NCBI RefSeq assembly: GCF_018861125.1
Contig: NZ_JAHKQN010000013.1
Span: 715,479-779,478 of the forward strand
Length of the DNA stretch: 64,000 nucleotides
From: Cellulophaga baltica
Lineage (GTDB): Bacteria > Bacteroidota > Bacteroidia > Flavobacteriales > Flavobacteriaceae
Reading direction: 5' to 3'
The notes under the pieces: generated by a model
What the model saw: the letters and a program-made list of their open reading frames with translations, nothing else
The model's database searches: none
What the model was told of the DNA's origin: nothing
Shown here: positions 45,183 to 54,572 of the stretch, one piece after another
Position numbering within the stretch: the stretch's first letter is position 1
Layout of the letters: each line of letters begins with the position of its first letter
Translations under genes and position numbers: made by a program

Positions 45183-46229
45183 TTAAAATTTAATTTTTTT
45201 AATATCTTTTTGCGCCTTGTCAAAATCTTCATGCTTACCAACATCTAACCAATAGCCTGCTAATGGATATGATAAAACCTTGTATTCTTTTGCGATTAAT
45301 TCTTCCATCAAATCAGTAGCATTGTAAAATTTACTTTCTGGAAGTAATTTTAATACTGAACGTTTTATTAAATAAATACCTCCGTTTGAGTAATAGGTAT
45401 AAGTAGGCTTTTCCTTAAGACTTTTCACAAAACCTTTATTAGTTTCTAAAACTGCATATGGAATGTTGACTTGATACGGTATAGTTACAACAGCTAAATC
45501 AGCATCTTGACTAATAAAATCTAAAAAGAAGTTCTCATAATCTAAGTTGGTTAGTATATCTGAATTAGTTATTAAAACATAGTCATGATTAAAATTTTTA
45601 ATTTTTGAAACAGCACCAATAGTTCCTAAAGGCTCGTCTTCCCAAACATAATCTATAGAAATATTTTTCACATTTCCATTTCCAAAATAATCTTCTATTT
45701 GTTCCCCTAAATATTTTACAGATAACCAAAAATCATCAATGCCATATAAAGCTAACCTATCTAAATTGTGTTCAATTATTGGTTTATCACCAACTCTTAG
45801 TAAAGGTTTTGGTGTTTTTTCAGTTAAAGGTCTTAACCTAGTTCCTTTTCCTCCTGCCATTATAACAGCATCAATAGGTAAATATGATCGGAGTTTTCTA
45901 AAATTAATAACATTAACAACCCTATCGTCTTTATCTAAAACAGGAAGAATTTTGAAATTACCTTCTCTATATTCAATAATTTTTTGAATATTATCTTCGC
46001 CTTTTTTTATAAATCGAGGGTTTTCTTGAATTATTTCTTTTACATTATCTTGTATTGAAACATCTCTTAAAAGACCTCTTCTGACATCTCCATCAGTTAA
46101 AGAGCCGATAAGCTTATTATCAATATTTACAATAAATAAAATAGCATCGCTAGCCAATTCATTTAATATTTGAAGTGCTTGTTTTATTGTTTTATCAGCA
46201 CTTAATAAGTGTTCTTTATAATTTCTCAT
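45183..46229 (-). CDS. CBS-domain nucleotidyltransferase, PtmE-like (GDP-glucosamine synthesis)
   Basis: A 348-residue protein with two CBS domains at the N-terminus (about 1-115) and a nucleotidyltransferase domain (DAVIMAGGKGTRLRPLTEKT, PKPLLRVGDKPIIEHNL; about 120-348). This fusion is the layout of PtmE, the GlcN-1-phosphate guanylyltransferase of Campylobacter legionaminic acid synthesis. It would supply GDP-GlcN, the first committed precursor. CBS domains may sense adenine nucleotides. The start overlaps the legG gene end by 14 bases. Confidence 0.75.
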   Translation of the reverse strand: MRNYKEHLLSADKTIKQALQILNELASDAILFIVNIDNKLIGSLTDGDVRRGLLRDVSIQDNVKEIIQENPRFIKKGEDNIQKIIEYREGNFKILPVLDKDDRVVNVINFRKLRSYLPIDAVIMAGGKGTRLRPLTEKTPKPLLRVGDKPIIEHNLDRLALYGIDDFWLSVKYLGEQIEDYFGNGNVKNISIDYVWEDEPLGTIGAVSKIKNFNHDYVLITNSDILTNLDYENFFLDFISQDADLAVVTIPYQVNIPYAVLETNKGFVKSLKEKPTYTYYSNGGIYLIKRSVLKLLPESKFYNATDLMEELIAKEYKVLSYPLAGYWLDVGKHEDFDKAQKDIKKIKF

Positions 46230-47328
46230 AAAATTCTTTAATTTTATTTAAAATGTTCAAGGAGGCGTTTCCTTTAAAATATTCATTTGAACCTTGATAT
46301 TTCCCTTTTTCTAAAATAGAATTAGTTTTTGAAATAATTTGTTTTTTATTAAAGGCAACATCAATAACATTATCACTTTGTGTTCTTCCTTTTTGTCTAT
46401 CTCCAACATTAAGCACAAATTTGTTAAAAGAAGCAGCTTCTATTATTCCGCTAGAAGTATTTCCAATTAAAAAGCTGGCATACCACATTGCTGAAAAATA
46501 ATTGATTTTCCCAAAATTTTCAATTAACGTTACTTCTTCTGGTTTATTTTTTTTTAATTCATAAATTTCTTCCCTAAAAACACTCCCTACTGTATCAGCA
46601 TTTGGCATTGTAATGACAATATTTATTTTTTTAGCTATAATTACTAAACTTTTTCTCATTTCTTTTGCGTACTCTTTATTTTTTGAAACTGATATTGTTT
46701 CGGGATGAAATGTTACTAAAACATATGGTTTATTTTTAAGATTAAATTTTTTGTAAAATAAATTTTTCTCAATAGGGGTATAATCATTTATTTCATCTAA
46801 ACTTAATGCTCCAACTGTATAGATATTTTTATTATCACCAATTAGTTTTGCTACTTTATTTGCGTTTTCTTTTGTTGCTGTAAAATGAATTATTGAAGCT
46901 AAGGTTATTTGATGCCTGTAAATATTATCAATAGCACCTAATGTAGTTTCTCCGCCATGTATGTGTGCGAATTTTAATCCAAATGGAATTCCTGATTGTA
47001 CTGCAGCATTCATTTCAAACCTATCACCTAAACAAATAATTAAATCAAATTTATTTTGACTCCAAAAATCAGCAAACTTTAATGCAGTAAGCGCATAAGA
47101 AGTTGAAATATCTTGCTCATTATCATTTGTAATTAATGAGCTTATTTTATGATGTTTAGCATAATCATCTTCAATAATGTTATTGATTGTATAGCCATGA
47201 AATTTTGATAAATGGGTGCCAAAAGCTATTATTTCAAGTGAAAAAAAAGAATCTTTTTTTATTTTTTTTAAAAGAGGTAAATATATACCATAATCAGCCC
47301 TTGAACTTGTTAAAACACCTATTTTCAT
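46216..47328 (-). CDS. legG: Hydrolysing NDP-sugar 2-epimerase (LegG/NeuC type)
   Basis: A 370-residue member of the UDP-GlcNAc 2-epimerase fold. The N-terminus MKIGVLTSSRADYGIYLPLL is characteristic of the hydrolysing NeuC/LegG branch, and FAHIHGGETTLGAIDNIYRH and LIGNTSSGIIEAASF are the conserved catalytic and nucleotide segments. It releases the NDP while inverting C2, giving the free 2,4-diamino-hexose used by the synthase. It overlaps legI by 4 bases (ATGA) and the ptmE-like gene by 14. Confidence 0.85.
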   Translation of the reverse strand: MKIGVLTSSRADYGIYLPLLKKIKKDSFFSLEIIAFGTHLSKFHGYTINNIIEDDYAKHHKISSLITNDNEQDISTSYALTALKFADFWSQNKFDLIICLGDRFEMNAAVQSGIPFGLKFAHIHGGETTLGAIDNIYRHQITLASIIHFTATKENANKVAKLIGDNKNIYTVGALSLDEINDYTPIEKNLFYKKFNLKNKPYVLVTFHPETISVSKNKEYAKEMRKSLVIIAKKINIVITMPNADTVGSVFREEIYELKKNKPEEVTLIENFGKINYFSAMWYASFLIGNTSSGIIEAASFNKFVLNVGDRQKGRTQSDNVIDVAFNKKQIISKTNSILEKGKYQGSNEYFKGNASLNILNKIKEFYEKL

Positions 47329-48326
47329 ATTATATCATCTTCTAAATAATCTTTACTTGATTTTTGCCCAATTACTTTATCCCATAGCATTGGAGAAATA
47401 CCTGTTCCGGGTCTTTTTATTGTGATATTTTTTTCACTAAAAATTTCACCTTTTTTTATAGTTGTTTTAGCAATGATACTTTTTCTTGCAATAGGCTTGT
47501 TTTTTATTTCACTATTGCTAGGTTCTTTTATACCATGCCCCATAGCTTTCTCAATATTTCGTATTGAAGTTACCATATCTTTTAACTCATGTGGTTCTAA
47601 TGAGGCTTTATGGTCAGGCCCTTCCATGTTTTTGTCAAGTGTAAAGTGTTTTTCTATTACTGTTGCGCCAAGGGCAACAGCGGCAATAGGTATTTCTATA
47701 CCTAAGGTATGATCTGAGTAGCCTATTGGCACATCAAATGATTGTTTTATAGTATGCATGGCGTTTAAATTAACGTCTTGCATTGGAGTAGGATATTCTG
47801 TATTACAGTGTAATACAGTAATTGAAGATTTTAATGCTCCTGCATTTAAAATAACATTAATTGCATCTTCAATTTCTTTTAAATCAGCCATACCAGTTGA
47901 AATAATAATTGGTTTTCCAAAGGAACCTATTTTTCTTAAGTAGGGTAGGTTAGTTATTTCTCCTGAAGGTATTTTAAATAAATCAATATTTAACTTATCT
48001 AAAAAATCTAAACTATCTAAATCAAAACCAGTAGATAAAAACTTAATATTTTGTTCTTTGCAATGCCTAATTAGTTCTAAATGCATTTCTTTAGTTAGTT
48101 CTAATTTTTGAAGCATTTCTAATTGAGAACTAGAATTTGTTTTTGTATTTTCTTTTTGATATTTAGCTTTTTCAGCATTTTTGCTTACTAATTTTTTTGA
48201 GTTAAAAGTTTGAAATTTCACATAATCAACTCCAGCATTAGAAGCTACATCTATTAGTTTTTTCGCTAAATTAATATCACCATTGTGGTTTACACCTGCT
48301 TCAGCAATAATTAGTGTTTTATTCAT
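47325..48326 (-). CDS. legI: Legionaminate/N-acetylneuraminate synthase
   Basis: About 333 residues from the ATG at 48326 (MNKTLIIAEAGVNHNGDINL); the frame is open a further 12 codons. The TIM-barrel synthase part has FKIPSGEITNLPYL and GYSDHTLGIEIPIAAVALGA, followed by EKHFTLDKNMEGPDHKASLE. An antifreeze-like SAF domain follows (KPIARKSIIAKTTIKKGEIF). It condenses phosphoenolpyruvate with the C6 sugar to the C9 nonulosonic acid. The 4-base overlap with legH indicates coupled translation. Confidence 0.9.
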   Translation of the reverse strand: MNKTLIIAEAGVNHNGDINLAKKLIDVASNAGVDYVKFQTFNSKKLVSKNAEKAKYQKENTKTNSSSQLEMLQKLELTKEMHLELIRHCKEQNIKFLSTGFDLDSLDFLDKLNIDLFKIPSGEITNLPYLRKIGSFGKPIIISTGMADLKEIEDAINVILNAGALKSSITVLHCNTEYPTPMQDVNLNAMHTIKQSFDVPIGYSDHTLGIEIPIAAVALGATVIEKHFTLDKNMEGPDHKASLEPHELKDMVTSIRNIEKAMGHGIKEPSNSEIKNKPIARKSIIAKTTIKKGEIFSEKNITIKRPGTGISPMLWDKVIGQKSSKDYLEDDII

Positions 48327-48967
48327 TTTACCATTTGTTTTGCTGGAACACCTATCATACAAAAATTATTTTCTAGGTTTTTAGTTAATAATGCACTTGC
48401 GCCTATTGTATTTTTTGATCCAATTTTTAAATATTGTAGAATTGTTGCTCTAGTACCAATTAAATTTTTATCACCTATTTCTACACCGCCAGAAATAACT
48501 GCACAAGGGTTTATTACGTTATATGAACCTATTTTACAATCGTGGCCAATATGTGTTCCTCTGTTAATATAATTAAATGAACCTATACATGTATCAACTG
48601 TAAAAACACATTGTGTAGTAATTACATTTCCTATGCCCATGTTAATACTATTATCAAGTTGTACGCTTGGATGTATTAAATTAGGAAACTCAAAATTGTC
48701 ATTTTGCTTATATAATCTAACAATTTTTTTTAGTTTATTTATATCAGCTAATCCAAAAATAATAGCTATTTCGTTATTATTACGGTTTAAAAATTCTATT
48801 TCATTTATAATGGGATATTTTGCATCTCCTATTTTTAGAAAATCTTGGGTAGAAACATCAATAAAGCCTTTAAATTTATAAATAGGGTTTAATTGATTAA
48901 TTTCTTTAATCAACAAAAAAATTTCTTTTGCGGCACCGCCTGCACCTACAATATAAAGTGATTTCAT
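48323..48967 (-). CDS. legH: NeuD/PglD/LegH-like N-acetyltransferase
   Basis: A 214-residue protein with an N-terminal Rossmann-like part (LYIVGAGGAAKEIFLLIKEI) and a left-handed beta-helix (INRGTHIGHDCKIGSYNVIN, the catalytic His region), ending in MIGVPAKQM. This is the PglD/NeuD fold. Between the LegC aminotransferase and the epimerase/synthase, the expected reaction is acetylation of the new 4-amino group using acetyl-CoA. It overlaps both neighbours by 4 bases. Confidence 0.8.
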   Translation of the reverse strand: MKSLYIVGAGGAAKEIFLLIKEINQLNPIYKFKGFIDVSTQDFLKIGDAKYPIINEIEFLNRNNNEIAIIFGLADINKLKKIVRLYKQNDNFEFPNLIHPSVQLDNSINMGIGNVITTQCVFTVDTCIGSFNYINRGTHIGHDCKIGSYNVINPCAVISGGVEIGDKNLIGTRATILQYLKIGSKNTIGASALLTKNLENNFCMIGVPAKQMVK

Positions 48968-50103
48968 ATTATTACACTACTAGGAATATTTACAACTCTC
49001 TCTTCAAGCCATTCTGCATTATCAAGGTTTCCAATTTGTGAATTTTTAAACATAGTTAGTTTGGTCATTAATTTCCAAATAGGCCTAGTCATAACTCCAT
49101 TTTCATTTGTTACTTTAAGAAAATTATTTCTTTCTTTTAAGTTTTCTAAAATTATCGCATTAAGCCAATAGTTAGAATTAGAGTCTTTAGGCCCTTTTAA
49201 ATATTGTATAGTTTTGTTTTTGAAAAAAGTATCATATTTATTAGATAATATTTTTTTTCGTTCTAAAATATAAGGTAGTTTTTCTAGTTGTGCACAACCT
49301 AACGCGGCATTAATATTTGGTAATCTATAGTTAAACCCTACCATATCATGTTCATAATCCCATGGATGAGGTATTTTTGCAGTGGTGGTTATGTGTTTTG
49401 CTTTTAAAGCAATAGAATCATCATTAGTTACTAGCATACCACCACCACCAGTAGTTATGGTTTTATTACCATTAAAACTAAATGCACCAACTAAACCATG
49501 TGTTCCTGTATGTTTTCCTTTGTAATAACTGCCTAAAGATTCTGCAGCATCTTCAACAACATTAATGCTATATTGGTTACAGATGTCTATAATTTCAGTA
49601 ATATCTGCGGCAAAACCAAAAGTATGCATTGGTACTACAGCCTTTATTTTTCTTTTTGTTATTTTATTAATACACTCTTCATTTACTACTACTGCGTTTT
49701 TATCTAAAAAGTGTTTCAATTTTTCTGCTGATAAACCTAGTGTTTTTTTATCTACATCTACAAATACTGGTTGAGCTTTAATGTAACTTATAGCATTACA
49801 AGTAGCAATGAAAGTTAATGGTTGGGTAATTACTTCGTCACCCTCTTGAACACCAGCCATTAAAAGCCCTATATGTAGTGCGGCAGTACCATTAGATGTT
49901 GCAATGGCATGTTTTACGCCTATAAATTTTGCTAAATCTGCTTCAAATTGGTCAACAAATTTACCTACACTAGATACAAAAGTAGAGTCTATGCATTCAT
50001 TTAAATACTCTTTTTCATTTCCAAGAAAAATTGGAGCATGTAGCGGAATAAATTCTTCAGTATTGAAGGTTTTTTTTGTAAATGATATAAACTCTTGCAA
50101 CAT
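48964..50103 (-). CDS. legC: LegC family PLP-dependent aminotransferase
   Basis: A 379-residue DegT/DnrJ/EryC1-fold enzyme. The start FIPLHAPIFLGNEKEYLNEC and the PLP region VVEDAAESLGSYYKGKHTGT with the Schiff-base Lys in GAFSFNGNKTITTGGGGML are clear. It transfers an amino group from glutamate to the 4-keto sugar made by LegB. It lies 5 bases after legB and overlaps legH by 4. Confidence 0.9.
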   Translation of the reverse strand: MLQEFISFTKKTFNTEEFIPLHAPIFLGNEKEYLNECIDSTFVSSVGKFVDQFEADLAKFIGVKHAIATSNGTAALHIGLLMAGVQEGDEVITQPLTFIATCNAISYIKAQPVFVDVDKKTLGLSAEKLKHFLDKNAVVVNEECINKITKRKIKAVVPMHTFGFAADITEIIDICNQYSINVVEDAAESLGSYYKGKHTGTHGLVGAFSFNGNKTITTGGGGMLVTNDDSIALKAKHITTTAKIPHPWDYEHDMVGFNYRLPNINAALGCAQLEKLPYILERKKILSNKYDTFFKNKTIQYLKGPKDSNSNYWLNAIILENLKERNNFLKVTNENGVMTRPIWKLMTKLTMFKNSQIGNLDNAEWLEERVVNIPSSVII

Positions 50104-50108
50104 ATATT

Positions 50109-51296
50109 TTACATTTTACTATCTAAATATTTACCAGTTTCTTTATGTCCAAAATCTGGAATCAATTTAAAAAAAAGTGAAACAATTTCTTCTTTATTCC
50201 AACATTTTTTTTCTTTTAAAATTTGAATGTTTTCAGTGAAATAATTCAATTTCTCGTTATCAAATTTTAATTCATTTTTAATTATCCCAAGGTTATTAAA
50301 CCTCTCCATATCTAGGGTCTCTTTTTCGGTAAAAAATTCTTCATAATCTTTTTCACCTGTTGTGTCACTAGAAGAAAATAAACAAGGCCATTTTCCTTGT
50401 TGCGGGAGTGTTTTTATAAGTTCTCTTGCTTCTTCTTCGTTTTTACACAAATGAGAGTCATAGCCTAATTCTTTAAGGTATTTAATTGCAATGTCAGCAA
50501 AAGAGATTAAATCTAATTGCTCACTTAACTTAGGGAAAAATATATCTCTGTTTTCTCCAAAAATACAAGACATTAAACAAAGTTCACCAGACTCTTTAGG
50601 AATTACAAAATACCTTTTTATGTCATTTGGCGCAACAATTGGTTGTCTTTTCTTAATTCTTTGATCGAATCCATGTAGCAATGATCCATCTGAAAAAGCG
50701 ACATTAGCAAAACGTGCTGTAGAAATTTTTATATGTTCACTTTTTCTCATCAAAAACATTTCCATGATGCGTTTTGATGCTCCCATCATATTAACTGGAT
50801 TTGCAGCTTTGTCGGTAGAAACACAAAAATATTTTTTAACACCTTTATCGATAGATTGTTGTAATGTTTTTTCAGTATTAAAAATATTTACATTAATCAT
50901 ACGCATTAATGTGTAAGGGTCTTTTTCGCTTCTTACATGTTTTAAGGCTGATAAATTTAAAACATAATCATATTTTCCATCTTTTTCAATAAATGCATCA
51001 TACTCAATAGACCCAATATCTAAGGCGAAAGTTTGAAAGTCACCATCGATATAGCCATAAGAACTTCTTAGGTCTCTTACAACTTCAACTAGGTTATTTT
51101 CACTTATATCAACTACGTGAAGTTTTAATGGGTTTCTTTTGAAAATTTCTTTAACTACTGCTTGACCTATTGATCCTGCACCTCCAATCACTAAAAACTT
51201 CGAAGAGCTTACAATTTTATAGAGCTTTTCTGAATTTTCATCAATATCTGAAGTAAATAATTCTTTTTGCCTTCCTATTAAGGTTAACTTATTCAT
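50109..51296 (-). CDS. legB: NDP-GlcNAc 4,6-dehydratase (LegB type)
   Basis: A 395-residue SDR of the FlaA1/CapD class. The NAD motif is KFLVIGGAGSIGQAVVKEIF (about residue 33), followed by VVDISENNLVEVVRDLRS. The active site is KYFCVSTDKAANPVNMMGAS (with the SxDKAxxP and M-x-x-x-K style of the class). It makes the 4-keto-6-deoxy sugar that starts legionaminic acid synthesis. Given the PtmE-like protein in the operon, the true substrate may be the GDP form. It is the first gene of the seven-gene leg set, 21 bases after rfbD. Confidence 0.85.
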   Translation of the reverse strand: MNKLTLIGRQKELFTSDIDENSEKLYKIVSSSKFLVIGGAGSIGQAVVKEIFKRNPLKLHVVDISENNLVEVVRDLRSSYGYIDGDFQTFALDIGSIEYDAFIEKDGKYDYVLNLSALKHVRSEKDPYTLMRMINVNIFNTEKTLQQSIDKGVKKYFCVSTDKAANPVNMMGASKRIMEMFLMRKSEHIKISTARFANVAFSDGSLLHGFDQRIKKRQPIVAPNDIKRYFVIPKESGELCLMSCIFGENRDIFFPKLSEQLDLISFADIAIKYLKELGYDSHLCKNEEEARELIKTLPQQGKWPCLFSSSDTTGEKDYEEFFTEKETLDMERFNNLGIIKNELKFDNEKLNYFTENIQILKEKKCWNKEEIVSLFFKLIPDFGHKETGKYLDSKM

Positions 51297-51317
51297 CTAT
51301 TAAAGTTTAGAGTTTTT

Positions 51318-52097
51318 TTAATTTTTTAAAATAGAAAAAACAGGTCTCTTAGCAAAAGTACGATAATTCCTATCTAAAACAAGTAATTGTGACGCGTTCA
51401 GATTATAAGAATTTATTATTGTTTTAGCAAAGTCAAACCAAGTCATTTGTTTGTCATCTGAATAATGATAAATACCAAATAGTTTATTTTTAGATTCAAT
51501 TTGATTTATGATAAATGTAGCTAAATTTACAGAATCTGTAGGGCAACCAGTTTGTTCATCAGTTACTTTTATTTGTTCTCCTGTTTTTGCTTTTTTTAAT
51601 ATGGTTTTGTAAAAATTATGGCCATGTATTTTACTGTATAACCATGATGTTCGAATTATATAATAATCATTTAATATTTTCTGAATATATTTTTCTCCTT
51701 CTAACTTTGATTTTCCATATTCATTAATTGGGTTTGGAATATCATTAATTGTATATGGTTCTAGTTTTTCGCCATCAAATACATAATCTGTTGATATGTG
51801 TATTAAAACTACATTTTCATTTTTGCAAGCTAAAGCTAGATTTTCAACTCCTTTAGCATTAATTTTAAAAGCAATTTCAGGAGTTTTTTCAGATTGTTCA
51901 ACATTTGTATAGGCGGCACAATTTATACAATAATCAAAATTACCATTTGTAAATATTTTTTGAATAGCATTTAGATTTGTAATGTCTAATTTATTAGAGT
52001 CTTTAAATACAAATTTTAAATTTTCATATTTTTTATGAATATCCTGTATTGTTAGTCCTAATTGTCCGGAAGCTCCAGTTACCAAAACTTTCTTCAT
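51318..52097 (-). CDS. rfbD: dTDP-4-dehydrorhamnose reductase
   Basis: A 259-residue SDR, shorter than the usual 285-300. It has the NADPH motif VTGASGQLGLTIQDI, the substrate segment NCAAYTNVEQSEKTPEIAF, the active-site region INEYGKSKLEGEKYI (Tyr and Lys) and TGCPTDSVNLATFII. It performs the last step of dTDP-L-rhamnose synthesis. Its start overlaps rfbC by 4 bases. The missing residues appear to come from shortened loops, not from a broken domain. Confidence 0.92.
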   Translation of the reverse strand: MKKVLVTGASGQLGLTIQDIHKKYENLKFVFKDSNKLDITNLNAIQKIFTNGNFDYCINCAAYTNVEQSEKTPEIAFKINAKGVENLALACKNENVVLIHISTDYVFDGEKLEPYTINDIPNPINEYGKSKLEGEKYIQKILNDYYIIRTSWLYSKIHGHNFYKTILKKAKTGEQIKVTDEQTGCPTDSVNLATFIINQIESKNKLFGIYHYSDDKQMTWFDFAKTIINSYNLNASQLLVLDRNYRTFAKRPVFSILKN

Positions 52098-52639
52098 ATA
52101 ATTAGATCTTTAAATTTAGGTAGTTTTTTATCTTTTTTAGAAATGATAATATTTTCTTCTTCAATTTTCCAATCTATATTTAAAGTTGGGTCATTATAAA
52201 TTATGCCTGATTCAGATAGTTTATTATAATAATTATCACATTTGTAAAAAAATTCTGCTGTTTCGCTTAAAACTGAAAATCCATGAGCAAATCCTCTTGG
52301 GATAAACAATTGTCTTTTATTTTCTGCAGAAAGTTCAATGGAGAAATGTTTTCCAAAAGTGTTAGAGTCTTTTCTTAGGTCAACAATTACATCTAAAACA
52401 GCGCCCTTTAAAACCCGTACTAATTTTGCCTGGGAATGAACACCCTTTTGGTAATGAAGTGCTCTTATAACACCTTTATTTGAATGTGATTGATTGTCTT
52501 GTACAAAGTCTACATTGTCTTTTATTAATTCTTTAAAAGTCCTGTGATTAAAACTTTCAAAAAAACAACCTCGATTATCTTCTAAAATTTGAGGTTTTAA
52601 TACAAAACAACCTTTTAAAAAGGTTTCTTTTGCTGTCAT
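52094..52639 (-). CDS. rfbC: dTDP-4-dehydrorhamnose 3,5-epimerase
   Basis: A 181-residue cupin-fold enzyme. The conserved pieces are DNRGCFFESFNHRTF, VDFVQDNQSHSNKGVIRALH (with catalytic His) and YQKGVHSQAKLVRVLKGAVL, and then LFIPRGFAHGFSVLSETAEF. It inverts C3 and C5 of the keto sugar. The gene overlaps rfbD by 4 bases and touches rfbA by one base, so the four rfb genes form a tight unit. Confidence 0.95.
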   Translation of the reverse strand: MTAKETFLKGCFVLKPQILEDNRGCFFESFNHRTFKELIKDNVDFVQDNQSHSNKGVIRALHYQKGVHSQAKLVRVLKGAVLDVIVDLRKDSNTFGKHFSIELSAENKRQLFIPRGFAHGFSVLSETAEFFYKCDNYYNKLSESGIIYNDPTLNIDWKIEEENIIISKKDKKLPKFKDLII

Positions 52640-53505
52640 TATTTTTTTTTTAATATACCTAATAGGTTTTTGCCGTATCCACTTTTCATCAAAGGTTTAG
52701 CTAATGCAATAAGTTGCTCTTTAGTTATTAGTCCCATTTCGTATGCAGCTCCTTCTATAGAGCCAATTTTTAACCCTTGACGTTCTTCAATAACTTCTAC
52801 AAATTGTGATGCTTGCATTAATGATTGAAATGTTCCTGTGTCTAGCCATGCTGTGCCTCTGTCTAAAATACTAACATTCAATTTGCTTTTTTCTAAATAG
52901 GCTTTATTAATATCTGTAATTTCAAGTTCTCCACGATTGCTTGGTGTTATATTTTTTGCAATATCTACGACTTCATTGTCATAGAAATATATGCCAGGTA
53001 CTGCATAATTAGATTTTGGTTGCAGGGGTTTTTCTTCTATGCTAATAGCCTTGCCTTCTTCGTTGAACTCTACAACCCCATAACGTTCTGGGTCATTTAC
53101 TCGATAAGCATAAATAATTCCTCCATCCGGGTTATTATTTGATTGAAGAAGTTCAGCTAAACCAGAACCATAAAAAATATTATCTCCTAAAATAAGAGCA
53201 ACTTTATCGTTTCCAATAAATTTTTCTCCAATTAAAAAAGCTTCAGCAAGTCCATTTGGTGCTTCTTGTACTGCATATTCAAATCTGCAACCATATTTTT
53301 TTCCATTACCTAGTAAATCTTTAAATAAGGGTAGATCTTTAGGGGTTGATATAATTAAAATTTTATTAATTCCAGCATAAATTAGTGTTGATAGCGGGTA
53401 GTATATCATTGGTTTATCATAAATAGGCATTAATTGCTTACTTACGGATAAAGTTAATGGGTGTAAACGTGTTCCTGATCCACCTGCTAAAATAATTCCT
53501 TTCAT
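52639..53505 (-). CDS. rfbA: Glucose-1-phosphate thymidylyltransferase
   Basis: A 288-residue enzyme of normal size. It begins with [20 protein letters not shown] and has [32 protein letters not shown] (metal Asp) and [20 protein letters not shown]. It makes dTDP-glucose from glucose-1-phosphate and dTTP, the entry step to rhamnose, and is usually feedback-inhibited by dTDP-rhamnose. It lies 12 bases after rfbB. Confidence 0.96.
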   Translation of the reverse strand: MKGIILAGGSGTRLHPLTLSVSKQLMPIYDKPMIYYPLSTLIYAGINKILIISTPKDLPLFKDLLGNGKKYGCRFEYAVQEAPNGLAEAFLIGEKFIGNDKVALILGDNIFYGSGLAELLQSNNNPDGGIIYAYRVNDPERYGVVEFNEEGKAISIEEKPLQPKSNYAVPGIYFYDNEVVDIAKNITPSNRGELEITDINKAYLEKSKLNVSILDRGTAWLDTGTFQSLMQASQFVEVIEERQGLKIGSIEGAAYEMGLITKEQLIALAKPLMKSGYGKNLLGILKKK

Positions 53506-53517
53506 TTTTAAACAGAT

Positions 53518-54570
53518 TTATGCTTTTTGATTATACATTTTAGAATAGTATTCTACATAGCTGCCAGATGTAACATTTTTCAACCATTCTTGATTTTCTA
53601 AATACCAATTAATAGTTTTTAATAATCCTTCTTCAAAAGTTACTGATGGCTTCCAGTCTAGCTCTTCATTTATCTTTGTTGCATCAATTGCGTAACGTAA
53701 ATCATGGCCTGGTCTATCTTTCACAAAGGTTATCAGTTTTTTACTTTCACCACCTGGACGGTTTAATATAGTATCCATTTGTTTACAAAGCAATTTTACC
53801 AAGTCAATATTTTTCCATTCGTTAAATCCACCAATATTATAAGTTTCTCCTGTTTTACCTTTATGAAATGCTAAGTCAATTGCTTTGGCATGATCTTCAA
53901 CATAGAGCCAATCTCTTGTATAGTTACCATCTCCATAAACTGGTAAAGATTTCTTATTAATTATGTTATTTATAAAAAGAGGGATTAATTTTTCAGGAAA
54001 ATGATTTGGGCCATAATTATTTGAACAATTAGATATTATAAAAGGTAAATTATATGTCTCACCATAAGCTCTTACAAAATGATCAGAGCTTGCTTTTGAA
54101 GCCGCGTAAGGTGAGTTAGGTTTATAAGATGTATTTTCTGTGAATAAACCACAATTTTCTAATGATCCATAAACTTCGTCTGTGCTAACGTGATAAAACA
54201 ATTTATTTGTAAAATCGTCTTTCCATAACTCTTTTGAGGCATTCAATAAATTTACTGTACCTATTACATTTGTTTTAACAAAAGCAAGCGGATCTATAAT
54301 TGACCTATCAACGTGAGATTCTGCAGCTAAGTGTATTACGCTGCTAAATTTATATTTAAGAAATAATGAATTTAAAAATTCAGCATTAGTAATGTCTCCC
54401 TTAATAAAAGTGTAATTTTTGAAACTTTCAATATCTTTTATGTTTTCAAGATTACCTGCATATGTTAAAGCATCTAAGTTGTAAATGTGATAATTTGGAT
54501 ATCTTTTAACCATTCTGCGAACTACATGAGATCCAATAAAACCTGCTCCTCCTGTAATTAGAATTTTCAT
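53518..54570 (-). CDS. rfbB: dTDP-glucose 4,6-dehydratase
   Basis: A 350-residue extended SDR. NAD motif MKILITGGAGFIGSHVVRRM, active-site Thr/Asp/Glu in FYHVSTDEVYGSL, and Y-x-x-x-K in SPYAASKASSDHFV. The segment NCSNNYGPNHFPEKLIPLFI is diagnostic of RmlB. It converts dTDP-glucose to the 4-keto-6-deoxy sugar. It lies 2-3 bases after the chain-length regulator gene. Confidence 0.96.
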   Translation of the reverse strand: MKILITGGAGFIGSHVVRRMVKRYPNYHIYNLDALTYAGNLENIKDIESFKNYTFIKGDITNAEFLNSLFLKYKFSSVIHLAAESHVDRSIIDPLAFVKTNVIGTVNLLNASKELWKDDFTNKLFYHVSTDEVYGSLENCGLFTENTSYKPNSPYAASKASSDHFVRAYGETYNLPFIISNCSNNYGPNHFPEKLIPLFINNIINKKSLPVYGDGNYTRDWLYVEDHAKAIDLAFHKGKTGETYNIGGFNEWKNIDLVKLLCKQMDTILNRPGGESKKLITFVKDRPGHDLRYAIDATKINEELDWKPSVTFEEGLLKTINWYLENQEWLKNVTSGSYVEYYSKMYNQKA

Positions 54571-54572
54571 AC

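Noticed and set aside
45182..45244. Longer N-terminus for the cytidylyltransferase
   Set aside because: It would overlap the upstream gene by 62 bases and add a Lys-rich tail absent from the family; MKALVVIPARGGSKG is the standard start.
44504..48967. Sialic acid (neuA/B/C/D) rather than legionaminic acid synthesis
   Set aside because: The LegB dehydratase, LegC aminotransferase and PtmE-like protein in the same operon are not needed for sialic acid and fit legionaminic acid.
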